Source: DASQUK01 sp035697145 (GTDB lineage: Bacteria; Actinomycetota; Acidimicrobiia; Acidimicrobiales; VFJN01). From it: DNA of 45,088 nt. Every line of letters begins with the position of its first letter. The stretch's first letter is position 1. Positions 15,536-25,910 of this stretch are shown here, piece after piece. The notes beneath the pieces are model-generated. The model was given only the letters and a program-made list of their open reading frames with translations, was not told the DNA's origin and ran no database searches. The stretch is from NCBI GenBank assembly GCA_035697145.1, contig DASSDL010000084.1:1-45088 (forward strand). Reading direction: 5' to 3'. The translations under genes were made by a program, and so were the position numbers.

Positions 15536-16683
15536 ACCCGCACCTCCTCGAACCGGCGGGGATCGCAGGCGCCCACCTCCGGCGGCAGCGGTTCCCCTGC
15601 CACCGCCGCCACCACTGCCTCGGCCGTGATCGGGGTCAGCAGGATGCCGTTGCGGTAATGCCCGGTCGCCATCACCAGGCCCTCCATGGCGCTCCGACCG
15701 ATCAGGGGTACGTCGTCGGGCGTCCCCGGCCGCAGGCCGGCGCGGACCGCCACCAGTTCGGCGTCGTCCAGCCCGGGGACCAGGGCGAGCGCGTCGCGCA
15801 CCAGCTCGTAGGCGCCGCCGGCGGTCACCCTGGTGTCCCAGCCACGCTCCTGCACGGTGGCACCGACGATCAGGCGGCCGTCGGCCCGGGGGACGAGGTA
15901 CACGGTGAACCCGTGGACCAGGCCCCGAACGGTGTGCGTGACCAGCGGCGGCCCCGGCGGCTGGCGCAGCGTGAGGATCTCGCCCTTGACGGGACGAACC
16001 GGCGGGCGCGCCGCCGCCGGCAACCCGGCGATGCCGGCGGAGCGGCATCCGGCCGCCAGCACCACTGTCTCGGCGTCGACCTGGCGGGGCGCCGCCTCGC
16101 CGGCTAACACCACGCCGGCCACGCGCCCGCCCGACGGCGCCGTTGCGATCCGCTCGACCGCCGCCGCCACGAAGCCGACCCCCGCAGCCGTTGCCGCCCG
16201 GCGCAGCCCCTCCACCAGGGCGGGCGGGTCCACCGAGCGCTCGCCGGCGGCCAGGAACCCCGCCCGTACCGCGGGGGCGAGCCCCGGCTCGAGGCGGCGG
16301 ACCTCGGGGCCCCGCAACGGAGTGACGTCGAGGCCCATGGCCCGATGCCGGGCGGCGAGCTCGTCGAGGGCGATCCGGTCGTCGGCGTCGAGCCCAACCA
16401 CCAAGGTGCCGTCGGCGCGGTAGCCGATGCCTGCCCCCGCCGCCCGCTCGACCTCGGCGCCGAAGGCCGGCCATAGCGACCACGACGCCAGGTTCAGCCG
16501 TAGCAGCGCCTCCTCCCCCAGGCGGGCCTCGGTGATCGGCGCCAGCATTCCCGCCGCCACGCCGGACGCCCCGCCGCCCGGGTGGGGGTCGACCACCGTA
16601 ACGGCAGCGCCGCGCTGGGCGAGCCGCCACGCCGACGCCAGGCCGATCACGCCGCCGCCCACGACGACAACGTCCGGGCTCAC
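15532..16683 (-). CDS. thiO: Glycine oxidase ThiO
   Basis: A 383-residue FAD-dependent amine oxidase of the DAO family that oxidizes glycine to the imine used by ThiG; this is the aerobic alternative to ThiH. The N-terminal dinucleotide motif is VVVVGGGVIGLASAWRLA, followed by GASGVAAGML. The C-terminus has GLRPGTPDDVPLIG and GHYRNGILLTP, which are characteristic of ThiO. The GTG at 16683 overlaps the thiE stop; an upstream extension would be low-complexity. Confidence 0.94.
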   Translation of the reverse strand: MSPDVVVVGGGVIGLASAWRLAQRGAAVTVVDPHPGGGASGVAAGMLAPITEARLGEEALLRLNLASWSLWPAFGAEVERAAGAGIGYRADGTLVVGLDADDRIALDELAARHRAMGLDVTPLRGPEVRRLEPGLAPAVRAGFLAAGERSVDPPALVEGLRRAATAAGVGFVAAAVERIATAPSGGRVAGVVLAGEAAPRQVDAETVVLAAGCRSAGIAGLPAAARPPVRPVKGEILTLRQPPGPPLVTHTVRGLVHGFTVYLVPRADGRLIVGATVQERGWDTRVTAGGAYELVRDALALVPGLDDAELVAVRAGLRPGTPDDVPLIGRSAMEGLVMATGHYRNGILLTPITAEAVVAAVAGEPLPPEVGACDPRRFEEVRV

Positions 16684-17326
16684 GCCGGCGCACCCCCCAA
16701 CGCCTCGACGGCCTTGGCGACGGCCAGCATCATCTCGTGGGTGGCGCTGTGGGGATCGGGGGCGTCGGAGACCGCGCCGATCACCGCCACCCCCCATGCC
16801 CCCGCCGCCAACACCTCGTCCACCCGCTCGGCGGTGATCCCGGCGATGGCGATGACCGGGACCGACACCGCCGACGCCACCGCTCGCACGCCGGCGATGC
16901 CGATCGGCTCCGGCAGGCCCGTCTTCGACTTGGTGGCGAACGTCGGGCCGACACCGAGGTAGCTCGCACCCTCCTCGGCCAGGCGCCGGGCCGTCGACGG
17001 GTCGCGGGCGGTCCCCCCGACGAACAGGTCCGGACCCACCAGCCGCCGTACAACGGCCACGGGCAGGTCCTCAGCGCCCAAGTGCACGCCGTCGGCTCCC
17101 ACGGCCAGCGCCACGTCGGCCCGGTCGTTCACCAGGCAGGTGGCGCCTGCGGCCCGGCAGCGCGCCGCGATCACGTCGCTCAGGTGAAGGCGGTCGGCGT
17201 CGGTGCCCGTCTTGATCCGCACCTGCAGCGTGGGGGCGCCACCCTCCAGGGCCGCCTCGGCCACGATCAGCGAGTCGACCAGCACGTGCAGCCGTCCGAG
17301 CGAACGCCCCGGCGCGTCGTCGAAGC

Positions 17327-17330
<4 letters not shown>
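16680..17330 (-). CDS. thiE: Thiamine phosphate synthase
   Basis: A 216-residue TIM-barrel protein that joins HMP-PP and thiazole phosphate. It has the canonical sites: QVRIK (residues 36-40, with Ile where Glu is common), NDRADVA (68-74), GVHLGAEDLP (81-90), YLGVGPTFATKSK (124-136) and AIAGI. The start is TTG at 17330, overlapping the thiC stop as TTGA; no ATG or GTG is better placed. Its preserved NDR motif separates it from the TenI-like paralogue farther down the operon. Confidence 0.92.
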
Positions 17331-19084
<1,754 letters not shown>

Positions 19085-19093
19085 GCAGCATCA

Positions 19094-19180
19094 CTCCCTT
19101 CGCCGGCATTACCCGGATCAGGTTCGGCGGTCGGCGCCTGGTGCGCCCTCTCAGCCCGGTCGCCCGAGCTCCCGCGTGGT
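19094..19180 (-). ncRNA. TPP riboswitch (THI element)
   Basis: Read on the minus strand, the region contains the conserved helix start GCGGGAGCTCGGGCGACCG, then GGGCTGAGAGGG (the CUGAGA pyrimidine-sensing core) and ACCTGATCCGGGTAATGCC followed by GGCGAAGGGAG (the pyrophosphate-sensing half). These match the THI-box consensus closely. The last conserved segment, AAGGGAG, is also the thiC Shine-Dalgarno sequence, 9 bases from the ATG. Ligand binding should therefore bury the ribosome site and block translation of the whole operon. Confidence 0.95.
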
Positions 19181-19194
19181 TGGTTGTCGAACCC

Positions 19195-19200
19195 ACGGTA
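19195..19200 (-). promoter_or_regulatory. Probable -10 element of the thiamine operon
   Basis: On the minus strand TACCGT lies about 15 bases before the first riboswitch helix, a suitable place for the -10 box of the thiC promoter. A clear -35 box is not visible. Confidence 0.4.
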
Positions 19201-19261
19201 GCCCGTTCCGGCCGCGGAATTGGTGGCCGGGGCAACCGATCCCGCGGCAAGAATCCCGTGG

Positions 19262-20161
19262 GTGACCCCCTTCGCCAAGCAGACCACGCTCGTGGCCGAT
19301 GCGTCGGCGCCGGGCCGCTACCGCGTCGATGTCGACCCTCGCTGGAACTGCCCGACCGTCCCCCAGGGCGGAATGATGGTCGCGATCGCGGCCAAGGCGA
19401 TGGCCGTCGAGCTCGGCGATCCCGCTGATCGCCTGCGGTCGCTCACCACCGTGTTCGCGGGCCCGGTGCCCGCCGGCCCGGTGATCGCCGACGTGACGGT
19501 GCTGCGCCGCGGGCGGTCGATGTCACAGGCGATGGTCGACCTCCGCACGCCAAGCGCCGACGCCGGGCACACCACCGTTGCCGTGTTCGGGCAGTCGCGA
19601 CCCGGCTTCGAGTTCACCGACTTCGGGATGCCCGACGTCCCGCCGCCGCACGAATGCCCGTCGTTCCGCGATCCGCTGCCGCCGGAGGCGGGCGACTTCG
19701 AGCGACGGCCGCCGTTCGCGTTCTGGGAGAACGTCGAGGGCCGACCCGCCCTCGGTCACGCGCCTTGGGACCACTACGTGCCCACGAGCTCCGATTGCGC
19801 CTACTGGTACCGCTTCGACGAGCCACCCATGCTGCCCGACGGAACCTTGGACCCGTTCGCCGTCGTTGCGCTGTGCGACCTGATGCCGTCGTCGGTGGGC
19901 GAACGCATGGGCCCAGGGCAGCCCATGTGGTACCCGCCCAGCGCCGATCTGACCGTTCACCTGCTCGGCGCGGCGCGCTCCGAATGGCTGCTCGCCCATC
20001 TCCGGGCCCGCCGCGCGAGCGACGGCTACGCGTCGGTGGAGATGGCGACGTGGGATCAGACCGGTCAGTTGGTGGCCCACGCCGCGCAGGTCATGTTCAT
20101 GACGTTCCCCGATGGTCCTCCATCCCCGGAGCAACGCGTCCCCTTCGACCAGCGGCGGTGA
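19262..20161 (+). CDS. TesB-like acyl-CoA thioesterase, double hotdog
   Basis: A protein of about 299 residues with two hotdog-type halves. The first half has QGGMMVAIAAKAM on the central helix and SLTTVFAGPVPAGPV followed by RRGRSMSQAMVDL, which are typical of TesB/acyl-CoA thioesterase 2-like proteins. The second half has PSADLTVHLLG, SEWLLAHLRA and an ending with WDQTGQLVAHAAQVMF. It likely hydrolyses an acyl-CoA, fitting the acyl-CoA genes elsewhere in the window. The start is uncertain: GTG at 19262 is preferred, GTG at 19220 is possible. It is divergent from the thiamine operon. Confidence 0.8.
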   Translation: MTPFAKQTTLVADASAPGRYRVDVDPRWNCPTVPQGGMMVAIAAKAMAVELGDPADRLRSLTTVFAGPVPAGPVIADVTVLRRGRSMSQAMVDLRTPSADAGHTTVAVFGQSRPGFEFTDFGMPDVPPPHECPSFRDPLPPEAGDFERRPPFAFWENVEGRPALGHAPWDHYVPTSSDCAYWYRFDEPPMLPDGTLDPFAVVALCDLMPSSVGERMGPGQPMWYPPSADLTVHLLGAARSEWLLAHLRARRASDGYASVEMATWDQTGQLVAHAAQVMFMTFPDGPPSPEQRVPFDQRR

Positions 20162-20201
20162 GCGCGGCGATTCCGACCCCGGCCGTGGCATCCTGGCGGC
20201 G

Positions 20202-20927
20202 ATGGCGGAGCTGACGCTGGGAAGCTTCAACCTCCACATGGGCAGGGGCAGCGGTGGCCACGACGCACCGTTCTACGACGTGGTGACCGCCTGCAAGGAG
20301 ATCGACACCGACGTCCTGGTGCTGCAGGAGGCCTGGGTGCCGGACGGCGAGGACGGCGACGTGCTGGCGGTGGCCGCCGCCCTCGGCTATCAGGTCGCAG
20401 CCACATTCGCCGTGGCCCGGGCCGAGTGCCATGACCAGGTACGCCTGGTCGCCCGGTCCGGCGACGCCGGCGACGGCGACTGGCAGGTCGCGGTCCTGTC
20501 GCGCCTCCCGGTGGTCGACACCCGGGTCCTCGCGCTGGAACCGCAGCTCCCGCGGGACCCCGGACGGCGCGCGCTGCTCGTCGCCACCGTCGAGGTGGGC
20601 AGCCGGTCGTTCACCGTGTGCGGCACCCACCTGCCGCTGCTCAAAGACCCGGTTTGGCGCCTGGCCCCCTCGCTGCGTCGGACGCTGCCGCACGCCGATC
20701 GGCCGGCGGCGCTGGCGGGCGACATGAACATGTGGGGATGGTGCGTCGACCGGCTCGCGGGCACCGGCTGGCGGCGGGCGGTCCGGGGCCGGACCTACCC
20801 GGCACGTCGACCACACAGCCAGACCGACCACATCCTGGTGAGCCGACTGGTGGAGGTGGTCGAGGCGCAGGTGGTCCGCCAGGTCCACTCCGACCACCAT
20901 CCCATCCGGGCGAGGCTGCGGTTCTGA
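20202..20927 (+). CDS. Endonuclease/exonuclease/phosphatase-family protein
   Basis: A 241-residue EEP-fold hydrolase. The catalytic residues are all visible in order: Asn in SFNLHMG, Glu in VLQEAW, a His in GTHLPLL, Asp-x-Asn in GDMNMWG, and the C-terminal TDHILVS and SDHHPI. The family includes AP endonucleases, sphingomyelinases and inositol phosphatases, and the short length with no signal peptide gives no substrate. The ATG at 20202 begins directly with the first beta strand. It starts 40 bases after the thioesterase and may share its transcript. Confidence 0.85.
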   Translation: MAELTLGSFNLHMGRGSGGHDAPFYDVVTACKEIDTDVLVLQEAWVPDGEDGDVLAVAAALGYQVAATFAVARAECHDQVRLVARSGDAGDGDWQVAVLSRLPVVDTRVLALEPQLPRDPGRRALLVATVEVGSRSFTVCGTHLPLLKDPVWRLAPSLRRTLPHADRPAALAGDMNMWGWCVDRLAGTGWRRAVRGRTYPARRPHSQTDHILVSRLVEVVEAQVVRQVHSDHHPIRARLRF

Positions 20928-20957
20928 CCCAGGGTTCCGGCGCTCGCACGTGACGGA

Positions 20958-20973
20958 TCCCGGCACTCCGGGA
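20958..20973. terminator. Short hairpin between EEP and DUF445 genes
   Basis: TCCCGG and CCGGGA form a 6-base stem around a CACT loop, 30 bases after the EEP stop. There is no T-tract, so termination is only suggested. Confidence 0.3.
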
Positions 20974-20996
20974 CGCCGGTTGCTACACCTGCCCTC

Positions 20997-22292
20997 ATGA
21001 CGTCCCTCGACATCGCGGTACCGGAGGCGGCGCCCGCGCCACCAACCCCGAAGCCGGCCAACGTCGCCGCCCGGCGGCAGCGCCTACGCACGACCCGCCG
21101 GCGGGCGACCGGGCTGCTGGTGGCGGTCACGTTGGGCTTCGTCGCGGTCCAGCTGTGGGGCAGCGACGCCGACTGGGTCGGCTACGTCGAGGCCGGCATC
21201 GGGGCCGCCATGGTCGGCGCGCTCGCGGACTGGTTCGCCGTCACCGCGCTGTTCCGCCATCCGCTGGGCCTGCCCATCCCCCACACCGCGATCATCCCCA
21301 CGCGCAAGGACCAGTTCGGCGAGACCTTGGGCGACTTCGTCCAGAACAGCTTCCTGACGCCCGAGATCATCGCCGAGCGGGTGCACTCGGCCCGGGTGGT
21401 CCCTCGCATGGCGGCCTGGATGGCGCAGCCGCCCAACGCCGCCCGCCTGGCCCGCCACCTGGCCGACGCCTCGGTCACGGTCGCCGACCTGCTCCGTGAC
21501 GAGGAGGTCCACCGGGCCCTGGAGGACGCGGCGCGACATCGGATCGAGACCACCCCCCTGGCGCCGGTGGCGGGGCGCACGCTGCGGCTCCTGACCGAGG
21601 ACGGACGGCACCAGGAGGTGTTCGACGTCATGCTCCGGTCGGTCGACCGCTTCCTGCGCGACAACGAGCCCAGCCTCCGCGCCCGGTTTGCCGACGAGGC
21701 CCCGTGGTGGCTGCCCGGCGCCGTCGAGGACCGCATCTTCGAGCGGCTGCTCGTGGGGGCCGGCCACCTGCTGCACCAGGTGGCCGAGAACCCCGACCAC
21801 GAGCTGCGCCGCGACGTCGACGCCCGGGTGCGGCGCCTGGTCGACGACCTGCAGACGTCGCCCGAGATGCTGGCCCGGGGCGAGGAGCTCAAGGCCGAGC
21901 TGCTGGCGCAGCCGGAGCTGCGCGAGTGGGTGGCGCGGGTGTGGCGCGACATCAAGGCGGGTCTGCGCACCCAGGCGGACGACCCCGACTCCGAGCTGCG
22001 CCGCCGCCTGGCTGACGCCATCGCCTCGCTCGGCGCGCGGCTACGCGACGATCCACGCTTGGCGGAGCGCGCGGAGCACGCCATCGAGACCGGCGTCCGC
22101 TACGTGGCCGACCAGTTCTCCGACGAGATCGGCACCATCGTCAGCGGCACCGTGGCCCGCTGGGACGGCCGCGAGACCGCCGACCGGCTCGAGCTGCTGC
22201 TCGGGCCTGACCTGCAGTTCATCCGGATCAACGGCACGGTGGTCGGCGGCCTGGCCGGCCTACTCATCCACGCCGTCGGCCAGGCGATCTAG
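20997..22292 (+). CDS. DUF445 membrane protein
   Basis: A 431-residue protein of the DUF445 family. It has a cytoplasmic N-terminus, a hydrophobic helix at about 37-52, then the hallmark GALADWFAVTALFRHPLGLPIPHTAIIPTRKD (the AlaAspTrpPhe-AlaValThr core and IleIPxxKD) and GDFVQNSFL. A long helical, strongly charged middle follows, and the protein ends with a glycine-rich hydrophobic helix. Function is unknown in the family; it is often described as an inner-membrane protein of unknown role. It ends 17 bases from the convergent solute-binding gene. Confidence 0.9.
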   Translation: MTSLDIAVPEAAPAPPTPKPANVAARRQRLRTTRRRATGLLVAVTLGFVAVQLWGSDADWVGYVEAGIGAAMVGALADWFAVTALFRHPLGLPIPHTAIIPTRKDQFGETLGDFVQNSFLTPEIIAERVHSARVVPRMAAWMAQPPNAARLARHLADASVTVADLLRDEEVHRALEDAARHRIETTPLAPVAGRTLRLLTEDGRHQEVFDVMLRSVDRFLRDNEPSLRARFADEAPWWLPGAVEDRIFERLLVGAGHLLHQVAENPDHELRRDVDARVRRLVDDLQTSPEMLARGEELKAELLAQPELREWVARVWRDIKAGLRTQADDPDSELRRRLADAIASLGARLRDDPRLAERAEHAIETGVRYVADQFSDEIGTIVSGTVARWDGRETADRLELLLGPDLQFIRINGTVVGGLAGLLIHAVGQAI

Positions 22293-22309
22293 GGCGCCGG
22301 GCCCGTCCG

Positions 22310-24070
22310 CTAGGGCAGGTCCGGCGGCGGGTAGTCGGGCGGGCGATCCTCAGGGGGAAGCTCGTCGTACTCGACGACCGACGATCCCTCGTCGAACAGG
22401 CCGGCTGCGTCGAGTGAATCGGGCAGCTGGCCGGGACCGTAACGCTCGCCACCGCTGGCGAACCGGTAGCTCCCGACGCCGGCGTTGCCGACCTCGTCGA
22501 CGGTCTCGGCCTCGGGGTCCCACCACATCAGCGTGATCTGGTCGGGGCCACCCCCGTAATCGAACTCCGGCCAGACGCCCTGGTCACCGCGAGCGATGAG
22601 GGGTCGCGTCGGGCCACCACCGGTGGGTGGGTAGCGCAGCATGCCGTCGCGGAAGCTCTCGGGGGTCAGCTCGGGGCCGGCGAGCTGGATGCCCGTGAAC
22701 ACGTCGCGCAGCCCCGGCTCGAGAACGGCGTAGATGTTGCTGGGGGGTTCCTTGCCGCCGTACGCCCAGGTGTAGATGGTGTACGCGGTGCCGTCCTCGG
22801 TTCCGCCGGGCGTCCCCGCATAGCCGATCGCAAAGCCGTTGGGCCATTGCTGCTGGTCGTAGGACCGTCCGAAGATGGCGGTGTCGGCGAGGAGGCTGGG
22901 CCCCAGGATCCATTCCGGGAAGTAGCCCTGCGCCGTAGCCTCCGTCGTCAGGAACTGCGGCATCAGGAAGTCGCCGGTGAAGATCACGGTCGTCACCCCG
23001 GCCTCCTTGAGCCGGGTGATCATCGTCCGTCCGTCTTCCTGCGCCCGGTTGGGATCGAGCAGGAACGGGATGTCCGTCGTCAGCTCGATGCCCCCGTCGG
23101 CCAGGCCGTCCCGCAGGGCGTCGAACGACTCCTCGTAGCTGCCGTCGGCCGTGTCGTAGTGCACCACGGCGTACGCGCGCTCCTCGCCCTGTAGCGCCGG
23201 ATCGCCCGCCAGCTCCGCCGGACCGGGGCCGGCCAGGTTGCCGATCGCCTCTGCGGCCAGTGCGGCGGCCTGCGTGGGCGTGATGACCCCCCAGATCATG
23301 GGGTAGTTGTCGACCGTGACGCTCTGCGGGAGCGGCTGCGCCGGGATCGAGATCACGTCCCGGGAAGCCAGCTCCTCGCTGAACGAACCCTGCACCTGGA
23401 GCGGACCACCGAGGACGGCGAACGGCTCCTGCTCGGCGATGGCGATGGCGTCGGCCCGAGCGGCGGCCTCGTCGTCGGCCGCACCGGTGCCGGTGTAGAA
23501 CTCGAGGTCGACGCGCCGACCGTAGGTCTCGAAGACGGCATTGAAGACGTCGGCGTAGTCACCCATCGTCTCGGTGGCCACCGAGGGATCGAGGTTGGCC
23601 CCGGCACCTGCGATCAGCGAGCTGCCCACCGGGTCGATCGCCGGGTCGGACACATACGCCATGAGCTTCACGCTGTCGGCCGTGACGCCCGGCGACGTCG
23701 CCCCACCGTTGTCGCCGTCGAACGGCAAGACGCACGGCGGGGCGTACACGGTGGGCAGCCTGAGCTTGCCGGTTGCGGGGTCGCAATCGGGCCCGAAGTC
23801 GACGCCGGTCTCACCCTCGAGCTCGGCCCGCTGCGGCGTCATCGGGCCCGCGAGGATCAGGTCCTCCTGGCTCGAGGCCACCTCGTCATCCGTCGCCTCG
23901 TCGTCGCCGTCGCCTCCGCCACGCCCGAAGACCAGCACGGCGGCCCCGATGAGCACCACCACGAGCGCGATCGGGCCATAGCGTCTGGCGGCCTTCTGCC
24001 AGCCCGGTCGCCCGGCCGGCGGCGGTGAGGACTGCCCGCCCGCCGCCGTGGTCTCCTCGGTGCTCGACAT
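22310..24070 (-). CDS. Solute-binding protein, membrane-anchored (copy 2)
   Basis: A 586-residue periplasmic-binding-protein (type I, LivK-like) with one transmembrane helix at about residues 32-49 in place of a lipobox, then an acidic Gly/Asp-rich linker. The mature domain starts with DCDPATGKLRLPTVYAPPC and has GDNGGATSPGVTADSVK, a ligand-domain opening typical of branched-chain-type binding proteins. It shares long identical stretches with the upstream neighbour (YAPPC, GDNGGATSPGVT, ARADAIAIAE), so the two are tandem paralogues. It is the last gene of the transporter operon. Whether it binds an amino acid, a steroid or a fatty-acid-derived compound cannot be told. Confidence 0.85.
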   Translation of the reverse strand: MSSTEETTAAGGQSSPPPAGRPGWQKAARRYGPIALVVVLIGAAVLVFGRGGGDGDDEATDDEVASSQEDLILAGPMTPQRAELEGETGVDFGPDCDPATGKLRLPTVYAPPCVLPFDGDNGGATSPGVTADSVKLMAYVSDPAIDPVGSSLIAGAGANLDPSVATETMGDYADVFNAVFETYGRRVDLEFYTGTGAADDEAAARADAIAIAEQEPFAVLGGPLQVQGSFSEELASRDVISIPAQPLPQSVTVDNYPMIWGVITPTQAAALAAEAIGNLAGPGPAELAGDPALQGEERAYAVVHYDTADGSYEESFDALRDGLADGGIELTTDIPFLLDPNRAQEDGRTMITRLKEAGVTTVIFTGDFLMPQFLTTEATAQGYFPEWILGPSLLADTAIFGRSYDQQQWPNGFAIGYAGTPGGTEDGTAYTIYTWAYGGKEPPSNIYAVLEPGLRDVFTGIQLAGPELTPESFRDGMLRYPPTGGGPTRPLIARGDQGVWPEFDYGGGPDQITLMWWDPEAETVDEVGNAGVGSYRFASGGERYGPGQLPDSLDAAGLFDEGSSVVEYDELPPEDRPPDYPPPDLP

Positions 24071-24110
24071 CGTCGACGCTCCCCTCGATCGATCAGTGCG
24101 TCACGCCTGA

Positions 24111-25880
24111 TCACTCCGGTGGCGGGTAGTCGGGCGTGTCGTCCTCGGGCGGGACCTGGTCGAAAATCGTCACCGACGACTCGTCGTCGAAGAGGCCGGC
24201 CTCCTCGAACGAGTCGGGAAACTCGCCGAGGGTGTAGCGCTGGCCGGCGTTGGCGTAGCGGTACAGTCCCTGGCCCTCGTTGCCGACCTCGTCCTCGCCG
24301 CTGGCCGTGGGGTCGAACCAAATGATGGCGGCGTCATCTATGCCACCCAAGTCGGTGTCGGGCCAGACCCCATGGTCCCCCCGGGAGATCTGTGGCTCCG
24401 TCGGCCCGCCACCCGAGGGCGGGTAGCGGAAGAGACCGTCCCGGAACATCTCGGGCGTGAGCTCCGGCCCGGCGAGGTGGATGCCCGTGAAGACCGTGCG
24501 CAGACGCGGCTCGAGCACGTTGGCGGTGTTGTTGGGTGGCAGGCCGCCGTACGCCCAGTCCCAGATGCGAAAGGCGCCGTTCGTCTCCTGCACGCCGCGG
24601 GCATTGGCCAGCCCAATGCCGAAGCCGTTCTTCCATTGGTCCACGTCGGTCAGGCGCGCGAACAGCGCCGTGTCCATCAGGGCGGTCGGCCCCATGATCC
24701 ACTCGGGGTGGTAGTCCTGCGCCGTTGCCTCCATGGTCAAGGGACCCGGATTGAATGGGTCGCCGTAGTAGATGACCGTGGTCACGCCGGCCTCCTTGAG
24801 CCGAGCGATGTTGGTGCGGGCGTTCTCCTGAGCCCGAGCGAAGTCGAGCGCGAACTCGACATCGGTGGCCAGCTCGATGCCCTGGTCGGCGAGTTGGTCC
24901 CGCAACGCCTCGAACACCTCCTGATGGTCCCCGTCGGGGGTGTCGTAGTGGAGCAACCCGTAGACCCGGTCCTGGGACCGCGTGGCGTCGTCGCCGGCCA
25001 GCTCTGCCCTGCCGGGACCTGCCAGCTTGCCGATCATCTCGGCGGCCAGCGCCGCGGACTGGTTGGGGGTGGGCGCTTGTTGCCACAGGTACGGCGCGTA
25101 CTCTTCGACGAGCGACTCGGGAATCGCGAGCGCACAGAACGATCCGCAGAGGATTCCGCGGGAGCCGAGCTCACTGGCGAAGACGGGGCTCGCACCGGTC
25201 GCTGGGCCGCCGACTACCATGAACGGCTCCTTCTCGGCGATGGCGATGGCGTCGGCTCTTGCGGCTTCGCGATCGTCGCCCGCTCCCGTGCCGATGTAAT
25301 GCTCGACCTCGACCCGGCGCCCGTACGTTTCGAACAGTTTGTTGTACAGGTCGGCGAAGCCCTGGCTGGTCTCGATCGCCGTCTCGGGGCTGACGTCGGC
25401 ACCGGCACCCGACACGGTTGCCGCCGCGAGCGGATCAAGAGCTGGGTCGGAGATGTAATGAACGATCTTGATCGTGTCCCCGGTGACGCCCGGTGACGTA
25501 GCACCACCGTTGTCGCCCTCGAACGGCTCCACGCACGGAGGGGCGTAGACCGAGACGAGCTTGATCTTGCCCGTCTCGGTGTCGCAGTTGGGGCCCCAGT
25601 CGATGCTGGCGGTCTCGCCCTCCTGCTCCGCCTTCTGCCACGTCATGGGGCCGGAGCTGATCAGCTCGTCCTCGGTGGCCGTGGCACCGTCGGTGGCCGC
25701 CTCGTCGTCACCGTCGTCGCCACCGCCGCCGAACACGAGTACGGCGGCGCCGATGAGGGCGATGACCACGACGATGGGCCCGTAACGCTTGGCGGGCTTC
25801 ACCCATCCGGGCTGGCGCTTGGGCGGCGGGCCCGCGCCGGCGCCGTCACCCTGCGCCTTGGACTCGTCGGTGGTTGACAT
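24111..25880 (-). CDS. Solute-binding protein, membrane-anchored (copy 1)
   Basis: A 589-residue paralogue of the following gene, with the same plan: about 30 cytoplasmic residues rich in Pro and Lys, a transmembrane helix at about 33-51 (YGPIVVVIALIGAAVLVFG), an acidic linker, then a type-I periplasmic-binding domain opening with WGPNCDTETGKIKLVSVYAPPC. It lacks a lipobox, unusual for a Gram-positive binding protein. Divergence is concentrated in the ligand-binding half (for example GILCGSFCALAIPESL against SIPAQPLPQSV), which suggests different ligands for the two. It follows the MFS-ATPase fusion by 30 bases. Confidence 0.85.
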   Translation of the reverse strand: MSTTDESKAQGDGAGAGPPPKRQPGWVKPAKRYGPIVVVIALIGAAVLVFGGGGDDGDDEAATDGATATEDELISSGPMTWQKAEQEGETASIDWGPNCDTETGKIKLVSVYAPPCVEPFEGDNGGATSPGVTGDTIKIVHYISDPALDPLAAATVSGAGADVSPETAIETSQGFADLYNKLFETYGRRVEVEHYIGTGAGDDREAARADAIAIAEKEPFMVVGGPATGASPVFASELGSRGILCGSFCALAIPESLVEEYAPYLWQQAPTPNQSAALAAEMIGKLAGPGRAELAGDDATRSQDRVYGLLHYDTPDGDHQEVFEALRDQLADQGIELATDVEFALDFARAQENARTNIARLKEAGVTTVIYYGDPFNPGPLTMEATAQDYHPEWIMGPTALMDTALFARLTDVDQWKNGFGIGLANARGVQETNGAFRIWDWAYGGLPPNNTANVLEPRLRTVFTGIHLAGPELTPEMFRDGLFRYPPSGGGPTEPQISRGDHGVWPDTDLGGIDDAAIIWFDPTASGEDEVGNEGQGLYRYANAGQRYTLGEFPDSFEEAGLFDDESSVTIFDQVPPEDDTPDYPPPE

Positions 25881-25910
25881 GGAGCCTCCTCTCGTTCCCG
25901 GCGCCGGGGC

